DNA of 64,000 bases. Origin: Saccharibacillus alkalitolerans (GTDB taxonomy: Bacteria; Bacillota; Bacilli; Paenibacillales; Paenibacillaceae). Shown here one piece after another: positions 58,718 to 64,000 of the stretch (position 1 is the stretch's first letter; every line of letters begins with the position of its first letter). A program made the translations under genes and the position numbers. The stretch spans positions 930,001 to 994,000 of the forward strand of contig NZ_JAAFGS010000001.1 of NCBI RefSeq assembly GCF_011090185.1, written 5' to 3'. The notes under the pieces are model-generated. The model was not told the origin of the DNA and made no database searches. It was given only the letters and a program-made list of their open reading frames with translations.

Positions 58718-59465
58718 GAAAACAGTCTTCGGTGAAACGACCGATAATATCGGTGACTTCGGGCAGCTTCGAAATCGTATGAAGAGTTCCCTTGGAAGAA
58801 GGGTTCAGCTCGACCATGTTATAAGCCCATTCGCGTTCCTGCCGCAGATAAACGGCGTGAATATCGGCGCTAAGCGCCGGCGCGATATCGGTTCGCAGCG
58901 AATTGCCGATCATCCAGGTCGATTCGCGCGGAAGCGATTTGGCCCGAAGAATGCCTTCAAGCGCCGTTACGTTTTTGTGCTGGCGGATAAAGATATCGGA
59001 GCCGAAGTAGGTGGTGAGCTTCATTTGATCGATTTTGCGCTGTTGAATCTTATCTTCGCCGCCCGTATACAGATATAGGCCGTGCCCGTCGCTTCGAAGA
59101 CGCTCCAGCGTTTCGACCATGCCGGGATAAGCTTCGGTCTCCTGATCGTATACGCTCATTCCCAGCTTCATCAGCAGAGCTTCTTCCGCGCTGCTGACGA
59201 TTCGTTCGTAAACGGCAGAGAAGTGGCGATAAGTCGCGATCAGCGATTCGGGGAAATGATGGCTGGCGAAGCCTACGACATGCACGCCGGCAATATCGAT
59301 CTCCAGCTGTTTTTTTCGGATTTCCTCGGCCGTAAGGCCGTAATCCGAAAACCATTCCGTCATCCGCCCGACAAATTGGTCCAGAATCAAATCGAAATAT
59401 TTGTTGCAGTACACAAGCGTATCGTCCAGATCGAAAATCAGATGTTGTTTGCAGGTGCCCGTCAC
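58701..59465 (-). CDS. HAD superfamily hydrolase
   Basis: The 254-residue protein has motif I 'LIFDLDDTLVYCN' (Asp12/Asp14 region), a helical cap, 'LYLYTGG' motif II, and 'MIGNSLRTDIAPA' as motif IV, in which the usual Gly-Asp is Gly-Asn, a common variant in some subgroups. It probably dephosphorylates a small metabolite; substrate unknown. GTG start behind AAGGAGTGA. It ends inside the shared terminator with topB. Confidence 0.82.
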   Translation of the reverse strand: MTGTCKQHLIFDLDDTLVYCNKYFDLILDQFVGRMTEWFSDYGLTAEEIRKKQLEIDIAGVHVVGFASHHFPESLIATYRHFSAVYERIVSSAEEALLMKLGMSVYDQETEAYPGMVETLERLRSDGHGLYLYTGGEDKIQQRKIDQMKLTTYFGSDIFIRQHKNVTALEGILRAKSLPRESTWMIGNSLRTDIAPALSADIHAVYLRQEREWAYNMVELNPSSKGTLHTISKLPEVTDIIGRFTEDCFQKRTL

Positions 59466-59525
59466 GGGATGTTCACTCCTTCGAATATGCCCGCGGAGCT
59501 CGGTACGGCGGTTCGGAGAATTCGG

Positions 59526-60446
59526 TCAAAGACGCAAATACGATTCCAGAAACATTTGCAGTTCCGATGCCCCGTCGGGACGTATGCTGAATTTTTCGTT
59601 CGATTGTTCGCCGATATGCGTACGCAGCAGTCCGGCGGTGCGCAGCAGCACCATATGATGTTTGAGCGCCTCGGCGGGCTGCCCGAGATCCCGTTCCATT
59701 TCAAGCAGGGAGCGCGGCTGATCGGCGACGTAACGCAGCAGCTTAAGCCGGTCGGGAACCGCGAGCGCCCGCGTCATGCGCAGCAGCACGGTCGGCGGTT
59801 CGTCTTCTTCCGGCTCCGGCACATCGACCGGGTATTGGATCAGCAGGACGTTCTGGTAGAAGCAGTACGTGTTCATCGGCCGGTTGTGTACCGTCGGGAA
59901 CAGGATTACCGTCTTCAAATCCAGAGGCGTTTCGATGACCAGGCCGCCCGACGCGTATTCGACGAGGGCGCTGGCGTCCATTTTAAGCAGCAGTTCCCGC
60001 TTTTCGGCGGCGTCTTCTTCGATCAGCGGCAGGACGGAATCCCGGATATTTTTGAAGTAATAAGTATACCACGATTTCAGCAGCGGCGTATAATCGCGCT
60101 GAATGCGGTACATATCTTCCCGCGTCAGCAGCGGAAGCTGCGGCGAGATCCGTTCCAGCAGGCGCTCCGCCGGTTCGGAGAGAAGCCGGTCCAAAAAAGC
60201 GGGGATGTCTTCGTCCGCTTCGCGTTCGATGACCAGCGCATAAAGCGCGTCGAAATCGAGAAAAGGCCACTGGGCCGCTTCGACGAAGCGCATACGCATT
60301 TCGGGCGGCATTCCGGCTTCCGCTTCGGAAGACCATTCTGTTCCGATATCAAGGTTCGGGAGCCACTTTTTCGTAATATGCACCATGAAGCTGCCGAGAA
60401 GCTCGTAAATTTCGGACACGTCGATTTTTATTTCGTAATTGTTCAA
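59526..60446 (-). CDS. ArsR-family transcriptional regulator with N-terminal domain
   Basis: The 306-residue protein has a C-terminal ArsR winged helix (about 215-300: 'LKLLRYVADQPRSLLEMERDL' and 'ALKHHMVLLRTAGLLRTH') and an N-terminal domain of about 200 residues with no motif I recognise. The TTG at 60446 is chosen because AGGAGG lies 5-6 bases upstream; the longer frame to 60599 lacks a site. It is divergent from an MFS transporter gene, so local control of that transporter is a reasonable guess. Confidence 0.8.
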   Translation of the reverse strand: MNNYEIKIDVSEIYELLGSFMVHITKKWLPNLDIGTEWSSEAEAGMPPEMRMRFVEAAQWPFLDFDALYALVIEREADEDIPAFLDRLLSEPAERLLERISPQLPLLTREDMYRIQRDYTPLLKSWYTYYFKNIRDSVLPLIEEDAAEKRELLLKMDASALVEYASGGLVIETPLDLKTVILFPTVHNRPMNTYCFYQNVLLIQYPVDVPEPEEDEPPTVLLRMTRALAVPDRLKLLRYVADQPRSLLEMERDLGQPAEALKHHMVLLRTAGLLRTHIGEQSNEKFSIRPDGASELQMFLESYLRL

Positions 60447-60488
60447 ACCATGACCTCCTATGCCAAACATCGTCCTGCCGTTTGAACT

Positions 60489-60528
60489 TATTATGTAGGT
60501 TAGCGCATGAGCTTGTCCACTATTATGT
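60489..60528. promoter_or_regulatory. Paired TATTATGT direct repeats between ArsR and MFS genes
   Basis: TATTATGT occurs at 60489-60496 and 60521-60528, 32 bases apart (about three helical turns), each followed by a G-rich end. They lie in the shared intergenic region and could be operators of the ArsR-type regulator. A GC hairpin (60531-60561) follows in the MFS leader. Confidence 0.4.
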
Positions 60529-60582
60529 GAGGGCGCGGCGCTCCGTTCGGAGCGTCCGCCCGGGAGAGGAAGGGAATTACCG

Positions 60583-61758
60583 TTGTCTGCAAGTTCCAAG
60601 TATTCCTATTACATTCTTCTTGGCGTCGTCGTCATGGCGGGTCTGAGCCAGGGACTGCTGCTGCCGCTGCTGTCCATCCTGCTCGAGCAGCAGGGGATTT
60701 CGGCATCGGTTAACGGATTAAACTCGGCGGCTCTGTACATCGGCTCGTTCGCGATGACGCTGGCGGCGGAACGGCTGGTCGGCGTCGTCGGGTTCAAAAA
60801 GCTGCTGATCGGCGGCCTCTTGATGGTCATGATCGCGCTGCCGCTGTTCCCGCTGATTCCGGGCATCGGGATATGGTTCGTGCTGCGGCTGATCGTCGGG
60901 GCCGGCGACAGCGCGCTGAACTATGTGGCGCAGCTGTGGGTGCTGCTCGTGACGCCTTCGGAAAACCGGGGACGGAACCTGTCCTTGTACGGCATGTCCT
61001 ACGGGATCGGCTTCAGCGTAGGCCCGCTCGGAATCGGACTGGTCGATTACGGCGATTATGTGCCGTTCGCGCTCCTGGCGTTTCTCTTTTTGCTTGTGCT
61101 GATTCTGGTCATGCGCTTTCTTCCGGAATACCGGCCGGAACGCGAAAGCCACCATGCGACCGGCTTCGCGCGCTTTCCGAAAATTTATCGCTACGCCTGG
61201 TTCGCGCTGATTCCGGCTTTCCTGTACGGCTATATGGAAGCTTCGCTCAACGGCAACTTCCCGGTCTACGGGCTGCGCATCGGGCTGACGAAGGAAGACA
61301 TCGCGCTGCTGCTTCTGTGCATCGGCATCGGCGGTCTGATCCTGCAGCTGCCGCTCGGCATGCTCAGCGACCGATTCGGCCGGCGCCCGATCCTGATCTC
61401 GGCCGGCATCTGCGGCGGACTGCTGTTCGCGCTCGTCCCGATGGCCGGAACGAATCTGTGGATCAACATCGCGCTGTTCCTGGCGGCCGGCGGTTTCGTC
61501 GGTTCGTTCTACTCCCTCGGCATGGCCTATGCGGCGGACCTGCTTCCGAAAGGATTGATCCCGTCGGCCAACGTGGTCGCTTCGTTCCATTTCAGCATCG
61601 GCAGCATGGCGGGACCGGGTATCGGAGGCTACGGCATGCAGCACGGCTCTCCGTTCCTGCTGTTCTGGATCATGGGCGGGGCCTATATGCTGTTCGGCGT
61701 GATGGGCTTCTTTTTCCGGGGCGAGGCGGCGAAAAAGTTCGAGAAAAAATCCGCGTGA
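60583..61758 (+). CDS. MFS transporter
   Basis: The 391-residue protein has twelve hydrophobic segments in two halves with the MFS loop 'LGMLSDRFGRRPILI' between TM8 and TM9 and an N-terminal 'AERLVGVVGFKKLLI' equivalent. It is likely an efflux pump, since it is divergent from an ArsR-type regulator; substrate unknown. TTG start behind GGAAGGGAA. Next gene follows after 73 bases. Confidence 0.9.
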   Translation: MSASSKYSYYILLGVVVMAGLSQGLLLPLLSILLEQQGISASVNGLNSAALYIGSFAMTLAAERLVGVVGFKKLLIGGLLMVMIALPLFPLIPGIGIWFVLRLIVGAGDSALNYVAQLWVLLVTPSENRGRNLSLYGMSYGIGFSVGPLGIGLVDYGDYVPFALLAFLFLLVLILVMRFLPEYRPERESHHATGFARFPKIYRYAWFALIPAFLYGYMEASLNGNFPVYGLRIGLTKEDIALLLLCIGIGGLILQLPLGMLSDRFGRRPILISAGICGGLLFALVPMAGTNLWINIALFLAAGGFVGSFYSLGMAYAADLLPKGLIPSANVVASFHFSIGSMAGPGIGGYGMQHGSPFLLFWIMGGAYMLFGVMGFFFRGEAAKKFEKKSA

Positions 61759-61831
61759 CGTGGCAATCGGCAATCGTTTCGGGGTACACTAGAGAAGTGG
61801 AGTTTACCAAGTCAGGGGAGTCGGATGGCGA

Positions 61832-62557
61832 ATGATCAAGGTGAGAAGCTTGAGAAAGACCGTAAGCAGCGACAAAATACCCGTACTTAAAGGCATAGAC
61901 TTCGATCTTGTACGCGGCGAATTCGTGGCGATCGTCGGACCGAGCGGCAGCGGAAAAAGCATGCTGTTGAAATGTTTGGCGCTGCGCGAAAATTGGGACG
62001 GCGGGTCGTTCGTCGTGGACGACCTGGACGTGTTCAAGGCCGGATGGCCGGGCAAGCGGCGGATTCGCAGGGAATGGGCGTATTTGCAGCAGAACCCCGA
62101 TCTCGATCCGAACCGGACCGCGCTGAAAAACGTGCTGATCGGCCAGGTCGGCCAAACGCCCGCCTGGCGCAGGGTAACCGGGATGGTACGGACGGACGAT
62201 TATATGGGCGCGATGGACATGATCGAATCGTTCGGTTTGCTGGACAAAGCGAAGCTCAAAGCGGGCAGCCTGAGCGGCGGCGAAAAGCAGCGTATCGCCA
62301 CCGCGAGGGCGCTGGCGCACGGCGCCAACGTTCTGCTCGCCGACGAGCCGGTCATCGGGTTGGACCCGCAAACCGCGGACAATGTGCTCGGCATGCTGAA
62401 AAATTTGTGCGAAACGCAGGAGACGACCGTCGTCGCCGTGCTTCCGATCGAGCTTGCCGAGAAGCATGCCCACCGGATTTGGGGCATGGAAGACGGGAAG
62501 ATCGTATTGGACATCCGCGGAAGGCGGTTGACGACTGCGGAAAAAAGCCGCTTATAA
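61832..62557 (+). CDS. ABC transporter ATP-binding protein
   Basis: The 241-residue ATPase has Walker A 'GPSGSGKSM' (36-44), the signature 'LSGGEKQRIA', Walker B 'VLLADEP' and an H-loop replaced by Leu in 'VAVLPIEL'. The last is unusual, since the H-loop His is normally essential for hydrolysis. No permease lies next to it in this window. It resembles small exporter or phosphonate-type ATPases. The lipoprotein gene follows in the same direction after 99 bases. Confidence 0.85.
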   Translation: MIKVRSLRKTVSSDKIPVLKGIDFDLVRGEFVAIVGPSGSGKSMLLKCLALRENWDGGSFVVDDLDVFKAGWPGKRRIRREWAYLQQNPDLDPNRTALKNVLIGQVGQTPAWRRVTGMVRTDDYMGAMDMIESFGLLDKAKLKAGSLSGGEKQRIATARALAHGANVLLADEPVIGLDPQTADNVLGMLKNLCETQETTVVAVLPIELAEKHAHRIWGMEDGKIVLDIRGRRLTTAEKSRL

Positions 62558-62656
62558 CGCTCGGATCCGGGTTTCGGCGATCCGTGCGGAAAAATACAGA
62601 TTTAAGATCCGGCGATGATGCCGGGCAGGCATACGCGGAAGAGAGTGAGCAAAGGA

Positions 62657-63958
62657 ATGAGAAAACTGTGGTTAAGCCTGGTAGGCGCGGCGTGCCTGCT
62701 GCTTCTGTCGGGGTGCAGCGATACGCTGTCGCTGCCGGACCCTACGTCCCTGATCCGGCCGCCGCGTCTTCCGGCGGACAAAGAAATGCTGAAAAGCGCG
62801 ATCGTCCGGCAGCTTCCGACGGGAGCGACCCAGGTGCGCGCGCGCGACGCCAAAGATACGACGACTGTCCATTATGCGGATCTGGACGGCGACGGCAGGC
62901 GCGAAACGGCGGTCGTGTTCTATAAGCCTGCCGACAGCGACGGGAATTTGCATATGATGATCCTGCAGGAACAGGGCGAGAACTGGGTGAAAGTGCTGGA
63001 TATCGCGGGCGAAGGCCCGGTTTTGGACAAACTCGAATTCGCCGATATTACCGGAGACGGCTTTGTCGACATACTGGCCGGTTACGGAGTGAACGGCGAA
63101 GATCCCGCGAGCGTCTCGAGCAACATTCTGATGGTCTATTCCTATATTGACAATCACACCCTCGAGGCGCTCCAAAGCAAACTGCCTTACGCGAATTTCG
63201 AGTTGGTCGACATGGACGGGGACAACCGTAAGGAGCTGGCGATGATCAACATGAAGCCGGACATCGGAACGGACATCCGGCTTTATGAGTACAAGGATAA
63301 AGCTTTCCAGGAGTTGTCTTCGCTCGTGCTGCCGAACAAGACGGTTACCGGTTATTACAACGTGACGTCGGGCAAAGTCTTCGAGAACCAGAACGGCCTG
63401 GTTCTCGATATCCTGATGGGTACGAGCGTATATACGCAGATTGTGGTCATGAAAAACGGGGTGCTTGAGCCGGTGCTTAGCGAAGATTCGACTTTTAAAG
63501 ACGGAATGGTCAAAAGCGAAGACGTGAACGGCGACGGCATTATCGAGGTGGGCACCTTGACTACGGTTCCGGAAGGATGGAGCTACTTCGAAAACAAAGA
63601 AGACATCCCGAGTCTGACCATGTACAGGCAGTGGGACGGGGCAAAAGGACTTACGCCGGTCAGGGAACAGTACCGCGATCCGAACGGGCGCTTCGTGCTG
63701 CAGCCTTTCCCGAAAGAGCTGCTGGGCAACGTGACGCTGAGCACGGTATCGATGGTCGATAAGTATTTGAAGTTCGTTCGCATCGATAATCGAGAGTGGA
63801 TCGAAGAAGTGCGGTTTTTCACTCCGGCGCAATGGCAGAATGAAGCCTCCGGCAAAGATTGGATCAAATTATACAGCACAAGCAGCCAGGTCATCGCCTA
63901 TCGGGTCAATCCCGACGGGGAGATGCGCGAGAAAAAGACGGGCATTCCGTCGAGCTGA
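62657..63958 (+). CDS. Lipoprotein with FG-GAP/VCBS-like repeats
   Basis: The 433-residue protein has a lipobox 'LLLSGC' (lipidated Cys20). The first domain has four 'DxDGD'-type metal-binding repeats ('YADLDGDGRRE', 'FADITGDGFVD', 'LVDMDGDNRKE', 'SEDVNGDGIIE'), as in FG-GAP/VCBS beta-propeller proteins, so calcium binding on the outer membrane leaflet surface is plausible. The ATG at 62657 is taken, with GAGTGAG upstream; a GTG at 62645 is an alternative. No partner is obvious. The frame ends 42 bases before the window edge. Confidence 0.75.
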   Translation: MRKLWLSLVGAACLLLLSGCSDTLSLPDPTSLIRPPRLPADKEMLKSAIVRQLPTGATQVRARDAKDTTTVHYADLDGDGRRETAVVFYKPADSDGNLHMMILQEQGENWVKVLDIAGEGPVLDKLEFADITGDGFVDILAGYGVNGEDPASVSSNILMVYSYIDNHTLEALQSKLPYANFELVDMDGDNRKELAMINMKPDIGTDIRLYEYKDKAFQELSSLVLPNKTVTGYYNVTSGKVFENQNGLVLDILMGTSVYTQIVVMKNGVLEPVLSEDSTFKDGMVKSEDVNGDGIIEVGTLTTVPEGWSYFENKEDIPSLTMYRQWDGAKGLTPVREQYRDPNGRFVLQPFPKELLGNVTLSTVSMVDKYLKFVRIDNREWIEEVRFFTPAQWQNEASGKDWIKLYSTSSQVIAYRVNPDGEMREKKTGIPSS

Positions 63959-64000
63959 TTGCAGCCATACGATTAAACGACGGAGCAGTCCGGGAAGGGG

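Overview
The window is about 58% GC chromosomal DNA from a low-GC-lineage Gram-positive (Firmicutes) of the Paenibacillaceae. A high-GC member such as Saccharibacillus or Paenibacillus is my guess from composition and gene order; the genus is inference. The order mutS-mutL-miaA-hfq ... hflX-ynbB-glnR-glnA ... lexA/yneA-ynzC is the Bacillus subtilis-type backbone. Shine-Dalgarno sequences are strong, GTG and TTG starts are common, and most long antisense frames are GC-bias shadows. I saw no rRNA, tRNA, CRISPR array or intact insertion sequence.

Region by region. 0-3.3 kb is a leftward set of small genes: a SunI/YnzG-like protein, YxcD-like DUF2653, a Gly-rich membrane protein, a PadR regulator, a beta-carbonic anhydrase and a HesB-fold protein. 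3.4-6.1 kb holds an M32 carboxypeptidase and an aromatic-acid-exporter-like membrane protein. 6.2-13.7 kb is mismatch repair and RNA metabolism (mutS, mutL, an RsmJ-like methyltransferase, miaA, hfq), with a LexA-like dyad ahead of mutS. 13.7-23.1 kb carries a class A penicillin-binding protein behind an ECF-sigma-type promoter, a DUF402 protein, a YdcF/SanA-like protein, hflX, ynbB and the glutamine operon glnRA with a perfect GlnR box. 23.1-23.7 kb is a small odd unit: tandem repeats, promoter, 66-codon ORF and a long hairpin. 23.8-28.2 kb carries coaA, a dacF-like carboxypeptidase and an SOS cluster (lexA and yneA divergent, with operators, plus a hypothetical gene with its own LexA-like box). 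28.3-34.4 kb carries HAD hydrolases, RNase Z, a divergent Fpg-like protein, and a receiver-like / thioredoxin-like / FtsJ-like methyltransferase run.

34.4-45.1 kb is the most interesting segment: a single co-oriented, tightly packed 10-gene locus that looks like a remodelled Tad/Flp-type pilus or secretion machine. It has a Ser/Thr kinase fused to a MinD/TadZ-like domain, a CpaB-like SAF protein, two further ParA/TadZ-like proteins with degenerate P-loops, a membrane-anchored TadA/CpaF-type ATPase, one long protein that appears to combine TadB and TadC, and four small or medium proteins with N-terminal membrane anchors, two of them paralogous pilin-like proteins. The leader of the first gene contains a promoter followed by a strong intrinsic terminator.

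45.2-47.4 kb has three leftward genes: an XRE regulator, thiN and an esterase. 47.6-53.1 kb is the pyruvate dehydrogenase operon pdhABCD with a consensus sigma-A promoter and an E2 carrying two near-identical lipoyl domains. 53.2-56.2 kb has thyA-dfrA and gltD. 56.3-64 kb has topoisomerase III, a HAD phosphatase, a divergent ArsR/MFS pair, an ABC ATPase and an FG-GAP-like lipoprotein.
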